From: Streptomyces niveus
GTDB taxonomy: Bacteria; Actinomycetota; Actinomycetes; Streptomycetales; Streptomycetaceae
Assembly (NCBI RefSeq): GCF_002009175.1
Contig: NZ_CP018047.1
Span: 2,666,001-2,730,000 of the forward strand
DNA: 64,000 nucleotides
Reading direction: 5' to 3'
Program-made: the position numbers and the translations under genes
In this document: in pieces, positions 46,583 to 55,424 of the stretch
Numbering within the stretch: position 1 is the stretch's first letter
Layout: each line of letters starts with the position of its first letter
The notes under the pieces: generated by a model
Seen by the model: only the letters and a program-made list of their open reading frames with translations
Database searches by the model: none
What the model was told of the DNA's origin: nothing

Positions 46583-47973
46583 TCCTGGCCGTTCCGGGGC
46601 TCGGCGGGCGGCGCGTCGGATACCGGCGCGGCCGGACCGGCGGCGGGGCCCGCGGAGCCCGCCGGGGGCGCCGCTGTGGCGCCCGGTGCGGGCGTCGGGG
46701 CGATGTCGAGCGCTGTCGCGCCGTGCGGCCCGGGGCCGTCGCGCAGGGACCGCTCCTGGCTGTACGCGCGGAGGTAGCCGACGACGGTGTTCGTGACGGC
46801 GACCAGCGGCACCGCGACGACGGCTCCGGCGATACCGGCGACGAGTCCGCCCGTCGCGACCGCGAGGACGACGGCCAGCGGGTGCACGCGTACCGCGCGG
46901 CCGAGGATGAACGGCTGGAGGACGTGGCCCTCGATCTGCTGGACGGCCAGGACGACGATCAGCACCATCAGGGCCGTGAACACGTCCTGGGTGACGAGCG
47001 CGACGACCACGGCGAGCGCGCCCGAGATCACCGCGCCGACGAGCGGGATGAACGCGCCGAGGAAGATGAAGACGGCCAGCGGCACCGCCAGCGGGACGTC
47101 GAGGAAGTAGAGCCCGAGGCCGATGAAGACGGCGTCGATGAGCGCGACTATCAGGGTGCCGCGCACATACGCGGTGAGCGTGCGCCAGGCGCGCGGTCCG
47201 GCCCCGGCGAGGCCCGGACGCGCCGCGGCGGGGAACAGCCTGAGCGACCACTCCCAGATGCGCCGGCCGTCGTAGAGGAGGAAGAGCGTGGAGAACACGG
47301 CGAGCAGAATTCCGGTCAGCAGCTCGACCACGACGGTCACGCCCTGGATGCCGGCGGAGGTGATCTCCTCGGTGTTGGTGCCGATCGCGTCGCTCAGGCT
47401 CTTCGCGAGGTCGTTGATCTGCTGTTCGGTCACATGGAAAGGGCTGTTGAGCAGCCAGCGTTTGAGTTCGTCGATGCCGTCGGTGACGCGGTCGGAGAGC
47501 ACGTCGATGTTCTCGACGACCTGCCACACCACGAACCAGCCGATGAGGCCCATGACGATGAAGCCGGCGAAGGCGGTGACCGCCGTGGCCAGACCTCGCG
47601 GCAGGCCCCACTTCTTGAGCCTGGCGACCGTGGGCTGAAGGAGCGCGGTGACCAGCAGGGCGCCGACGAAGGCCATCACCACGAGCTGGACGGTGCTGAT
47701 GATCTTCATCAACACCCAGAGCAGGATGGCCAGTACGACCAGCCGCCAGGCGGCCTCGGCGGCGACCCGCATGCCCCAGGGAATGGCCGCCACGGGCTCC
47801 GGCTTGGCGGCGACGCTGGGCGCGTAGTCCGGCGGTGCCGGGACGTTGTCGCGCACCGAACCGTCCGCGGGTCCGTCGTCCCCCGCGGCCTCGGCCCGGC
47901 GCTCGCCCAACCGCTCGCCGAGCTCGGTGAGTTCGGCCCCGACCCGGCCGAGCCACCCCGGCAGTTTCGACAT
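46579..47973 (-). CDS. AI-2E-family (PerM/YdiK type) membrane permease
   Basis: 464 residues with a charged N-terminal stretch and about eight helices: LVVLAILLWVLMKIISTVQL, VVMAFVGALLVTALLQPTVA, LATAVTAFAGFIVMGLIGWF. Family motifs occur in YVRGTLIVALIDAVFIGLGL, PLAVFIFLGAFIPLVGAVIS and QQIEGHVLQPFILGRAVRVH. Members export small molecules or act as Na+/H+ antiporters; the AI-2 link is only nominal. The Pro/Ala-rich tail is poorly ordered. ATG at 47973 has AAGGAT upstream. First of two overlapping genes. Confidence 0.92.
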   Translation of the reverse strand: MSKLPGWLGRVGAELTELGERLGERRAEAAGDDGPADGSVRDNVPAPPDYAPSVAAKPEPVAAIPWGMRVAAEAAWRLVVLAILLWVLMKIISTVQLVVMAFVGALLVTALLQPTVARLKKWGLPRGLATAVTAFAGFIVMGLIGWFVVWQVVENIDVLSDRVTDGIDELKRWLLNSPFHVTEQQINDLAKSLSDAIGTNTEEITSAGIQGVTVVVELLTGILLAVFSTLFLLYDGRRIWEWSLRLFPAAARPGLAGAGPRAWRTLTAYVRGTLIVALIDAVFIGLGLYFLDVPLAVPLAVFIFLGAFIPLVGAVISGALAVVVALVTQDVFTALMVLIVVLAVQQIEGHVLQPFILGRAVRVHPLAVVLAVATGGLVAGIAGAVVAVPLVAVTNTVVGYLRAYSQERSLRDGPGPHGATALDIAPTPAPGATAAPPAGSAGPAAGPAAPVSDAPPAEPRNGQE

Positions 47974-48045
47974 GCTGATCCTTCTTCCCCGAGTCGTACC
48001 GCCTGCTTGTTCCCCGAGTCGCGCTGCCTGAACGTACACGCGCAA

Positions 48046-48076
48046 AGCCCCTCACCGTAGGACGGGGAGGGGCTTC
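48046..48076 (-). terminator. Terminator downstream of the transglycosylase gene
   Basis: AAGCCCCTC (48046-48054) and GAGGGGCTT (48068-48076) pair, with CCGT/ACGG extending the stem inside. It lies 59 bases beyond the stop of the lytic transglycosylase and before the start of the AI-2E gene. Confidence 0.85.
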
Positions 48077-48134
48077 ACAAGGTTGAGCGCCGACGGCCCG
48101 AAAAGCCGACGGGGAAGTGCGTGGTCCGGCGGGC

Positions 48135-48833
48135 CTAGTACCAGTTGTTGGCCTGCCAGAACGACCAGGCACCGCACGGGCTGCCGTAGCGGTCGTTCAT
48201 GTAGTTCAGGCCCCACTTGATCTGCGTGGCCGGGTTGGTCTGCCAGTCGGCGCCGGCGGACGCCATCTTGGAACCGGGCAGCGCCTGGACGAGTCCGTAG
48301 GCACCCGAAGACGGGTTCTGCGCCTTGTAGTTCCAGGTGGACTCGTGGTCCACGATGTTGCTGAAGCACTGGAACTGGTCGCCGGGGATCATCTGGCGGG
48401 CCATGGCCTGGACTTCGGAGACCGAGTACGAACTCTGCACCGAGAAGTCGGAGGAGTCGCGCGTCTCGGTACGGCTGGCACGCTCCTCGGCCAGCTTGGC
48501 CTCGCGTGCCTGCTCCGCCTTCTCCTCGGCGGCTTCCTTCTTCGCCTTGGCGTCCTTGGCCGCCTGGATACGAGCCGATTCCTCGGCGGACTTCTTCGCT
48601 GCCACATCGGCGGCAGTGGCCTGCGCGTCGGCCTGCTGCGTCAACGACGCGGTCTGGACCTGGGCGTGCTGGCCCGCGGGGATGTCTGCGAGGAGCGTCG
48701 TGTCAGCTGCGGTCGCCTCGAAATTGTCGTCCGAGGCCTGGGGAGCGCCCGAAGCGACTCCCACGACTGCGCCGACGGTGGTGACCGCAGTAGCTGATGC
48801 CACGGCGAATCCCCGGACCGAGATCCGGCTCAC
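48135..48833 (-). CDS. Secreted transglycosylase with SLT-type domain
   Basis: 232 residues. Signal peptide about 1-28 (RGFAVASATAVTTVGAVVGV), a charged helical coiled-coil linker (about 75-125, AKKSAEESARIQAAKDAKAK), and a C-terminal lysozyme-like domain: VQAMARQMIPGDQFQCFSNI, VDHESTWNYKAQNPSSGAYG with the catalytic Glu, LVQALPGSKMASAGADWQTN, IKWGLNYMNDRYGSPCGAW. It cleaves glycan strands of peptidoglycan outside the cell. The GTG at 48833 is chosen because GGAAGGAAACC precedes it and the signal begins there; the frame is open further upstream. Confidence 0.93.
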   Translation of the reverse strand: MSRISVRGFAVASATAVTTVGAVVGVASGAPQASDDNFEATAADTTLLADIPAGQHAQVQTASLTQQADAQATAADVAAKKSAEESARIQAAKDAKAKKEAAEEKAEQAREAKLAEERASRTETRDSSDFSVQSSYSVSEVQAMARQMIPGDQFQCFSNIVDHESTWNYKAQNPSSGAYGLVQALPGSKMASAGADWQTNPATQIKWGLNYMNDRYGSPCGAWSFWQANNWY

Positions 48834-48975
48834 ACGGTTTCCTTCCAGCAGCGTCCGTGTACGTGACCTCACGGATGCAATCGTGCCCCTGGCACTGGTC
48901 TCCGTACCGCACGTCACGGGAGACACGGGCCCGTCGGCAACTTCCATGGTGGAAGCACCGGATGAAGCGCGGGCG

Positions 48976-49040
48976 GCATACGACGTCAAGTGTTGAGTTG
49001 TGTGGTTCCGCATCCCTGGGGATGCATGTGTGTCGTATGC
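48976..49040. promoter_or_regulatory. Nested inverted repeats upstream of the transglycosylase
   Basis: Outer arms GCATACGAC (48976-48984) and GTCGTATGC (49032-49040) are exact complements and enclose an inner hairpin GCATCCC-TG-GGGATGC (49010-49025). It lies 143 bases before the GTG of the transglycosylase in a 391-base gap. It could be an operator pair or a structured leader. It does not show the features I know of the c-di-AMP (ydaO) riboswitch, which often precedes such genes. Confidence 0.45.
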
Positions 49041-49159
49041 GGGGCCTGACGGAAGCAAGACTCTGCCGGACGCCCACGCCGCAAGGCAATTCTTCGTTGC
49101 GTGGGATAGCTCACACCCCGTTTGGCACACCAGTTTCACGGAAATGGCGGCATGGCACA

Positions 49160-49200
49160 GCGCCGCCCGGCTAGGCTCTTACGGCCTTGCCGGGCGGCGC
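49160..49200 (-). terminator. Perfect 12-bp-stem terminator after the PhoH-like gene
   Basis: GCGCCGCCCGGC (49160-49171) pairs with GCCGGGCGGCGC (49189-49200), starting 24 bases beyond the phoH-like stop codon. Confidence 0.9.
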
Positions 49201-49224
49201 CAACTACCGCATTCAGGCGGAGAT

Positions 49225-50541
49225 CTAGCCTTCCTCCAGCATTTCGGTCACGAGCGCGGCGATGGGCGAGCGCTCGGAGCGGTTGAGGGTGACGTGCGCG
49301 AAGAGCGGATGGCCCTTGAGCTTCTCGACGACGGCGACCACCCCGTCGTACCTGCCCACCCGCAAGTTGTCGCGCTGCGCCACGTCATGGGTCAGCACCA
49401 CACGCGAGTTGGCGCCGATACGGGAGAGAACGGTCAGAAGTACGTTCCGCTCCAGCGACTGGGCCTCGTCGACGATCACGAACGCGTCGTGCAGCGACCG
49501 TCCCCGGATGTGCGTCAGGGGCAGCACTTCGAGCATGCCGCGGCCGAGCACCTCCTCGATCACCTCACGGCCGGCGACGGCCGACAGGGTGTCGAACACC
49601 GCCTGCGCCCAAGGGCTCATCTTCTCGGCCTCGGTGCCCGGCAGATAGCCGAGCTCCTGCCCGCCGACCGCGTACAGCGGACGGAAGACCATCACCTTCT
49701 TGTGCTGACGGCGCTCCAGGACCGCCTCCAGGCCCGCGCAGAGGGCCAGGGCCGACTTGCCGGTGCCCGCGCGGCCGCCCATCGAGATGATGCCGATGTC
49801 CGGGTTGAGCAGCAGATCGAGCGCGATGCGCTGCTCGGCGCTGCGGCCGTGGATCCCGAAGGCCTCCCGGTCCCCGCGGACGAGCTTCACATTGCCCTCG
49901 GGGGTGATCCGGCCGAGCGCCTTGCCGCGGTCGGACTGGAGGACCAGTCCGGTGTGCACGGGCAGCTCGGCCAGCTCCGGCACGTACAGGGTCTCCTCGG
50001 AGAAGAGGAGATCCACCTGCTCGGCGGAGAGCGCCATCTCACTCATACCGGTCCAGCCGGAGTCGGTGATGGCCAGCTCGGCGCGGTACTCCTCGGCGAG
50101 AAGCCCGACCGACGATGCCTTGATGCGCAGCGGCAGATCCTTGGAGACGACGGTGACGTCGTACCCCTCCGCCTGGAGATTGCGCGCCACCGCGAGGATC
50201 CGCGAGTCGTTGTCCCCCAATCGGAAGCCGGCGGGAAGGACGCCGGGATCGGAGTGGTTGAGCTCGACGCGCAGCGTGCCGCCCAGGTCGCCCAGCGGGA
50301 TGGGGGCGTCGAGGCGGCCGTACCGGATACGGAAGTCGTCGAGCAGGCGCAGGGCCTGCCGGGCGAAGTATCCGAGCTCCGGATGGTGCCTCTTGGCCTC
50401 CAACTCCGTGATCACCACGATCGGGAGCACGACTTCGTGCTCGTCGAAGCGGGACATGGCGTTCGGATCGGCCAGCAGGACGCTGGTGTCGAGAACATAG
50501 GTGCGCCTGTCGGGCATGCGGCGCTTTGTGCTGGTCACCAC
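49225..50541 (-). CDS. PhoH-like protein (PIN-PhoH ATPase, PhoH2 type)
   Basis: 438 residues. N-terminal PIN ribonuclease domain (about 12-150: [20 protein letters not shown] with first Asp, [37 protein letters not shown]), then a PhoH P-loop domain (about 235-435) with Walker [15 protein letters not shown] and Walker [17 protein letters not shown]. PhoH2 proteins unwind and degrade RNA. GTG at 50541 is used; an internal ATG nine codons in is equally possible. The 413 bases upstream (50542-50954) contain no recognised gene; a hairpin CGCCCGCC-TGGC-GGCGGGCG lies at 50598-50617. Confidence 0.94.
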   Translation of the reverse strand: MVTSTKRRMPDRRTYVLDTSVLLADPNAMSRFDEHEVVLPIVVITELEAKRHHPELGYFARQALRLLDDFRIRYGRLDAPIPLGDLGGTLRVELNHSDPGVLPAGFRLGDNDSRILAVARNLQAEGYDVTVVSKDLPLRIKASSVGLLAEEYRAELAITDSGWTGMSEMALSAEQVDLLFSEETLYVPELAELPVHTGLVLQSDRGKALGRITPEGNVKLVRGDREAFGIHGRSAEQRIALDLLLNPDIGIISMGGRAGTGKSALALCAGLEAVLERRQHKKVMVFRPLYAVGGQELGYLPGTEAEKMSPWAQAVFDTLSAVAGREVIEEVLGRGMLEVLPLTHIRGRSLHDAFVIVDEAQSLERNVLLTVLSRIGANSRVVLTHDVAQRDNLRVGRYDGVVAVVEKLKGHPLFAHVTLNRSERSPIAALVTEMLEEG

Positions 50542-50954
50542 GGAAGGACGTACCCCCTCGGACGAGGTCGGAATACGACGGCGTCACGGGCTGTGGTCGC
50601 CCGCCTGGCGGCGGGCGGCGGACCGGACTCGGGCCCAAGTGCGCGGGCCGAGGACCGGCCCTCCACGGCGCCCGTACGCGTCACCGTACGATCGTCCTGG
50701 TGCAAAGGGCCTCCCGGGCGGACGGCTGGGCCGACCGCTGAGATTCGACGCCCGCCGTCATCGCTGACGGTTCTGCTCGGACGTCGACCTGTGGAGAGGT
50801 ATTCCCTCGAACACGCGCAGCCATGCCACGGCATATGACGGACAGCGTGTGAACCTCGGGTGACGGGACGTCCCGGACGGTCGTGGGCACCGTTCGGCGC
50901 GGGCGTCCGGGGGTATTCCGGGGAGGGGTATCGGAGGCCTTGCGGGGCGGGGGT

Positions 50955-51719
50955 TCAGGCTCCGTAGCGGCGATGTCGCGCGGCGTAGTCACGCAGGGCC
51001 CGCAGGAAGTCGACCTTACGGAAAGCCGGCCAGAAGACTTCGCAGAAGTAGTACTCCGAATGGGCGCTCTGCCAGAGCATGAAGCCCGAGAGCCGGGTCT
51101 CCCCGCTGGTCCTGATCACCAGGTCGGGGTCGGGCTGGCCGCGTGTGTAGAGGTGCGAGGCGATCAGGTCCGTGTCGACGATCTCGGCGAGCTCCTCGAA
51201 CGAGGTGCCCTTGCTGGAGTGGTCCAGAAGGAGGGAGCGGACCGCGTCGGCGATCTCCTGCCGGCCGCCGTAGCCGACGGCGACGTTGACCAGTATCCCG
51301 GTGTTGCCGTGGGTGGCCTGCTCGGCCTCCTTGAGGACGGTCTGCATACGGGCGGGCAGCAGGTCCATCGTGCCGACGTGGTGGACGCGCCAGCGGCCGT
51401 CGGCGGCGAGGTCGCGCACGGCGTTCTCGATGATGCCGAGGAGGGGGATCAGCTCGTTGTCGGCGCGGTCGAGGTTGTCCGTGGACAGCAGCCACAGGGT
51501 GACCACCTCGACGTCCGTCTCGTCGCACCAGCCGAGCAGCTCCTGGATCTTGCTGGCGCCGGCCTTGTGGCCCTGCTCGGTCGTACCGCCGGAGGCTTTG
51601 GCCCAGCGGCGGTTCCCGTCGAGAACGACGCCGATGTGCTTGGGCAGCACCTGGGTGTGATCGAGGCGCCTTTCCACCCGGCGTGCGTAGAGCCTGTACA
51701 CCAGGTCGCGCAAGTTCAC
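50955..51719 (-). CDS. Isoprenyl (cis-prenyl) transferase, UppS family
   Basis: 254-residue cis-prenyltransferase making polyprenyl diphosphates from IPP. The DGNRR motif is in HIGVVLDGNRRWAKASGG; further conserved pieces are HKAGASKIQELLGWCDE, TLWLLSTDNLDRADNEL, VNVAVGYGGRQEIADAVR and the diphosphate-binding DLVIRTSGETRLSGFMLWQS, YYFCEVFWPAFRKVDFLRAL. The short N-terminus (MNLRDLVYRLYARRVERRL) marks the actinobacterial Z-FPP/decaprenyl-type subgroup. The GTG at 51719 follows AGAGGTGG. Divergent from the aldo-keto reductase. Confidence 0.95.
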   Translation of the reverse strand: MNLRDLVYRLYARRVERRLDHTQVLPKHIGVVLDGNRRWAKASGGTTEQGHKAGASKIQELLGWCDETDVEVVTLWLLSTDNLDRADNELIPLLGIIENAVRDLAADGRWRVHHVGTMDLLPARMQTVLKEAEQATHGNTGILVNVAVGYGGRQEIADAVRSLLLDHSSKGTSFEELAEIVDTDLIASHLYTRGQPDPDLVIRTSGETRLSGFMLWQSAHSEYYFCEVFWPAFRKVDFLRALRDYAARHRRYGA

Positions 51720-51907
51720 TGAGTCCACCTCTTCGATTTCTGATGGGGACCGCCCGCCAGGCGGCCCGCGGGGCCGCCCGTCCACCGCGGGGAGGGCCGT
51801 CCGCGAGAGATGGGGACCGCCCCTGGCACCCGAAGCCGTCACATTACTGCGCGGGCGGCACAAGGGCCCAACCCGGTCTGTCACAAGTACGTGATAAGGA
51901 AGGACTC

Positions 51908-52945
51908 GTGACTGAATTCCCCTCTTATCTCGCAGCCGAGGACCGGTACGACTCCATGGAGTACCGGCGCAGCGGACGCAGCGGCCTCAAGCTGCCCGCG
52001 CTCTCCCTCGGCCTCTGGCACAACTTCGGTGACGACCGGACCCTCGACTCGCAGCGCGCGATCCTGCGCCGCGCTTTCGACCTGGGCGTCACGCACTTCG
52101 ACCTCGCGAACAACTACGGACCGCCGCCCGGATCGGCGGAGTTGAATTTCGGCAAGATCTTCGCGCAGGACTTCTCGGCCTATCGCGACGAGTTGGTCAT
52201 CTCGACCAAGGCCGGCTATCTCATGCACCCGGGCCCGTACGGGGAATGGGGTTCCCGTAAGTATCTGACGTCGTCACTGGACGCCTCCCTCAAGCGGATG
52301 GGGCTCGACTACGTCGACGTCTTCTACTCGCACCGCTTCGACCCGCACACGCCTCTCGAGGAGACGATGGGCGCGCTGGCGTCCGCTGTCCAGCAGGGCA
52401 AGGCGCTGTACGTGGGTGTGTCGTCGTACAAGGCGGAGCAGACCGCCGAGGCGGCACGGCTGTTGAAGGAGATGGGGGTTCCGGCACTCATCCACCAGCC
52501 CTCCTACTCGATGATCAACCGCTGGATCGAGGACGACGGTCTGCTCGACACGCTGGAGGCGGCCGGCATGGGCTGCATCTCCTTCGTACCGCTGGCGCAG
52601 GGCCTGCTGACGAACAAGTACCTGAAGGGGATTCCGGAGGGCTCGCGGGCCACGCAGGGCAAGTCCCTGGACCCCGATCTGCTCTCGGACGAGGTCGTGC
52701 GGCGGCTGAACGGACTCGACGAGATCGCGCGGCGGCGCGGTCAGTCGCTGGCGCAGCTGGCGATCAACTGGGTGCTGCGCGACGAGCGGATGACGTCGGC
52801 GCTGATCGGCGCGTCCAGTGTGAAGCAGTTGGAGGAGAACGTGGCGGCGCTGTCCGGGGCCGCGCTGACGGCCGACGAGCTGAAGGAGATCGACACCTTC
52901 GCCGTGGACACCGCGGGCACCAACATCTGGGCCGGACGGGGCTGA
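51908..52945 (+). CDS. Aldo-keto reductase (L-glyceraldehyde-3-phosphate reductase type)
   Basis: 345-residue NADPH-dependent reductase with a TIM barrel. Catalytic Asp and Tyr are in THFDLANNYGPPPGSAE, Lys in LVISTKAGYLMHPG, His in VDVFYSHRFDP; the NADP site is in LIGASSVKQLEENVAAL. It resembles E. coli YghZ/GpR, which reduces methylglyoxal or L-G3P. The GTG at 51908 follows AAGGA. A very strong hairpin terminator follows. Confidence 0.93.
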   Translation: MTEFPSYLAAEDRYDSMEYRRSGRSGLKLPALSLGLWHNFGDDRTLDSQRAILRRAFDLGVTHFDLANNYGPPPGSAELNFGKIFAQDFSAYRDELVISTKAGYLMHPGPYGEWGSRKYLTSSLDASLKRMGLDYVDVFYSHRFDPHTPLEETMGALASAVQQGKALYVGVSSYKAEQTAEAARLLKEMGVPALIHQPSYSMINRWIEDDGLLDTLEAAGMGCISFVPLAQGLLTNKYLKGIPEGSRATQGKSLDPDLLSDEVVRRLNGLDEIARRRGQSLAQLAINWVLRDERMTSALIGASSVKQLEENVAALSGAALTADELKEIDTFAVDTAGTNIWAGRG

Positions 52946-52959
52946 CCGAGGGGCGGGCC

Positions 52960-52993
52960 GACGCGCCGACCGACGCGCCGACCGACGCGCGGA
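52960..52993 (+). repeat. Short tandem repeat after the aldo-keto reductase
   Basis: The 12-mer GACGCGCCGACC occurs twice in full (52960-52971, 52972-52983) and once in part. It sits between the stop codon and the terminator, so it is transcribed but untranslated. Confidence 0.7.
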
Positions 52994-53002
52994 CATGAAA
53001 AA

Positions 53003-53037
53003 CGGGCCGGTCCGTGGGGGGGATACGGACCGGCCCG
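53003..53037 (+). terminator. Perfect 13-bp-stem terminator
   Basis: CGGGCCGGTCCGT (53003-53015) and ACGGACCGGCCCG (53025-53037) pair across 9 bases, 57 bases after the aldo-keto reductase stop. An A tract precedes it and runs of G follow. Confidence 0.92.
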
Positions 53038-53305
53038 AGGGGGGGTTTCCACCATAACCCTTCGTAAGTGATGCTGCGTGCCACGCAGCGCCGTCGTCAC
53101 TCTCCGGAGTTACCCGATCGCTGCGCCGGACACGTAAAAGGCCCAGGACAGCGGGGCTGAGCGGGCAGTTCGGGGCGGCGGAATGGCGAGAAGTCGCCAC
53201 CCGATGGGAGTACGCGCGGGAGCACGGTCGGAGAGGCGCCACATTGACGTCGGGACCGCTCCTCGCGGACGGAATCTGTCCTGAACGACTCCTAGGCTCG
53301 GCCGC

Positions 53306-54499
53306 ATGACGACGAACAACATGGATGCCGGGACCGGGAGTCCGAGTGTGAGCTGGGCCGCGGCCAACGCCCGGCGGCTGGCCCGGCAGGGGCTCACCGC
53401 GCCGACGGGCGGCGGCCCGGCCGCCGTCACCGGCGCCATGGTCGGCGCCCACGCGCAGGTCCTGTCGGCGGCCGAACTGTCGGTGGCGCTGCGGCTGGAC
53501 GGCGGCGAGACGCGCGAGTCGGTGCGGGCCGCGCTGTGGACGGACGGCAGCCTGGTGAAGACGTTCGGGCCGCGCGGCACCGTGCATCTGCTGCCGTCCG
53601 CCGATCTGCCCCTGTGGACCGGGGCGCTCTCCGCGCTGCCCGCCGGGCGCAACGCCATGCCCGACGGCGTACGGATGAGCGGGGACGAGACCGATCAGGT
53701 CGTCGCGGCGATCGCGGACGCGCTGGCGGACGACGACCTCACCGTGGACGAGCTGACCGAGGAGATCGTGGCGCGGACGGGACCGTGGGCCGGCGAACGG
53801 GTCATGGACGCGTTCCAGACCAAGTGGCCGCGCTGGCGCCAGATGACACACACGGCGGGGCACCGCGGCGCGCTCTGCTTCGGCCCCAACCGGGGGCGGA
53901 AGGTCACGTACACCAACCCGCACCGGCTGCTGCCCGGATTCACCCCGCTGCCGGGGCGGGAGGCGCTGGCGGGGCTGGTGGACCGCTATCTGTACGCGTA
54001 CGGGCCCGCGACCCCGCAGCACTTCGCCAAGTGGCTGGCGATGCCGGTGAACTGGGCCAAGGAGCTGTTCGGTTCGCTCGCGGCGCGGGGCCGGACGGAG
54101 CGGGTCGACTTCGAGGGTGACGCGGCGTGGGTGAAGGCCGGTGACACGGAGTTCCCGGCCCTGCCGCCGGTACGGGGCGTACGGCTCCTCCCCTACTTCG
54201 ACGCCTTCACCATCGCCTCCCAGCCGCGGACACGGCTCTTCGCCGGCGCGGCGTACGAGCGGGCGCTCGGGGGCGGGCAGGCCGGGAACTTCCCGGTGCT
54301 GCTGATCGACGGGGCCGTCGCAGGGGTGTGGCACCAGCGCCGGTCCGGGAAGTGGATCGACGTGACGGTGGAGCCGCTGGGCACGCTGACCGCCGCGCAG
54401 CGCGCGGGACTCGACGAGCAGGTGGAGCGGACCGGCGAGATCCTTCAGGGCACACCGCGGCTGACGGTCGGGACGGTGTCGGTCGGGGCGCACGCGTAG
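53306..54499 (+). CDS. HTH_42 (AlkZ/YcaQ-like) winged-helix protein
   Basis: 397-residue member of the HTH_42 superfamily, whose studied members (AlkZ, YcaQ) are DNA glycosylases that unhook alkylated or crosslinked bases. Visible marks: RLARQGLTAP, VGAHAQVLSAAELSVALRL, VRAALWTDGSLVKTFGPRGT, VHLLPSADLPLWTGAL, LPPVRGVRLLPYFDAFTIAS. The catalytic QxQ/QxD motif of AlkZ is not obvious to me here (VGAHAQVLSAAE is the nearest), so activity is uncertain. The ATG at 53306 is used. It is a single gene, convergent with the methyltransferase. Confidence 0.87.
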   Translation: MTTNNMDAGTGSPSVSWAAANARRLARQGLTAPTGGGPAAVTGAMVGAHAQVLSAAELSVALRLDGGETRESVRAALWTDGSLVKTFGPRGTVHLLPSADLPLWTGALSALPAGRNAMPDGVRMSGDETDQVVAAIADALADDDLTVDELTEEIVARTGPWAGERVMDAFQTKWPRWRQMTHTAGHRGALCFGPNRGRKVTYTNPHRLLPGFTPLPGREALAGLVDRYLYAYGPATPQHFAKWLAMPVNWAKELFGSLAARGRTERVDFEGDAAWVKAGDTEFPALPPVRGVRLLPYFDAFTIASQPRTRLFAGAAYERALGGGQAGNFPVLLIDGAVAGVWHQRRSGKWIDVTVEPLGTLTAAQRAGLDEQVERTGEILQGTPRLTVGTVSVGAHA

Positions 54500-54542
54500 C
54501 GGGTGGCGGACCGTTCTTCATCGGTGGCTGCCCGGTCCTGGG

Positions 54543-55355
54543 TCAGCCGGGCTTGACCGCCTCGATCAGGAAGCGGGTCGTGGTCGCCACGAAGGGGCCC
54601 TCGGTCTCGATACGGCGGTGGAGGGCGGCGAGTCGGTCCCGGTACCCGTCGACGGTGAAGCCGGGCACCATCCAGATCACCTTCCGCAGGAAGTAGACGA
54701 CGGCGCCGATGTCGTGGAACTCGGTGCGCAGGGCCGCCGTTCGCAGATCCACCACGTCGAGCCCCGCCGCCTCGGCCGCGGCCCTTGCCCGTTCGGGGTC
54801 GCGTACGCCACGCACCTCGGGCGGCTGCGGTCCCAGGAAGTACTCGACCAGTTCGAAGACGCTGGCCGGGCCGACCTCCTGGGAGAAGTAGGTGCCGCCG
54901 GGCCGCAGGACGCGGGCGATCTCCGTCCACCACGCCCGCACCGGGTGGCGGCTGACGACGAGGTCGAACGCCGCGTCACCGAAGGGCAGCGGCGGCTCGT
55001 CGTGGTCGCCCACGACGGCCACGCCGAGCGGGTGCAGGAGCGCGGTGGCACGGGCGACGTTCGGCGGCCACGCCTCGGTGGCCACGGTCAGCGGCGGCAA
55101 CTTCGGTACGGAGGCGAGGACTTCACCGCCTCCGGTCTGGATGTCGAGGGCGGCGGTGGCGCGGCCCATCCGCTCGCCCATGGCACGCGCGTACCCCCAA
55201 GGGGGCCGCTCCTCGGTCGCCCGCCCGTCGAGCCAGGAGAAGTCCCAGCCGTCGACGGAGACGGCTTCGGCCTCGGCGATCAGCTCGTCGAAGGTACGGG
55301 CGCCGGGCTCGGGGCGGAATCCGGGGCCGGGACGGGGGCGGGGTGGGGTGGACAT
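54543..55355 (-). CDS. SAM-dependent methyltransferase (class I)
   Basis: 270 residues with a Rossmann-like core. Motif I is ALDIQTGGGEVLAS, motif II VAVVGDHDEPPLPFGDAAFD, motif III LVVSRHPVRAWWTEIARVLR followed by PGGTYFSQEVGP. The C-terminal part (FFLRKVIWMVPGFTVDGYRD type) caps the active site. It resembles actinobacterial small-molecule methyltransferases of the Methyltransf_11 group; substrate unknown. The ATG at 55355 fits the Pro-rich leader. 69 bases separate it from the prepilin peptidase upstream on the same strand. Confidence 0.9.
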   Translation of the reverse strand: MSTPPRPRPGPGFRPEPGARTFDELIAEAEAVSVDGWDFSWLDGRATEERPPWGYARAMGERMGRATAALDIQTGGGEVLASVPKLPPLTVATEAWPPNVARATALLHPLGVAVVGDHDEPPLPFGDAAFDLVVSRHPVRAWWTEIARVLRPGGTYFSQEVGPASVFELVEYFLGPQPPEVRGVRDPERARAAAEAAGLDVVDLRTAALRTEFHDIGAVVYFLRKVIWMVPGFTVDGYRDRLAALHRRIETEGPFVATTTRFLIEAVKPG

Positions 55356-55424
55356 GAGGGGATGGTGGCAGGAGCCCCGTACCGGCCGCGAACGCATTTC
55401 ACGGGCGGCGGACGGCGGGCCGGT

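Noticed and set aside
48834..49224. c-di-AMP (ydaO-type) riboswitch before the transglycosylase
   Set aside because: The gene type and leader length suggested it, but the conserved riboswitch segments I know are not present; only nested inverted repeats are seen. A covariance-model search would be decisive.
50542..50954. Possible gene in the 413-base gap between the PhoH-like and prenyltransferase genes
   Set aside because: Frames there show no start with a ribosome binding site and no protein-like composition; only a hairpin at 50598-50617 and a palindrome CGGGACGTCCCG near 50870.
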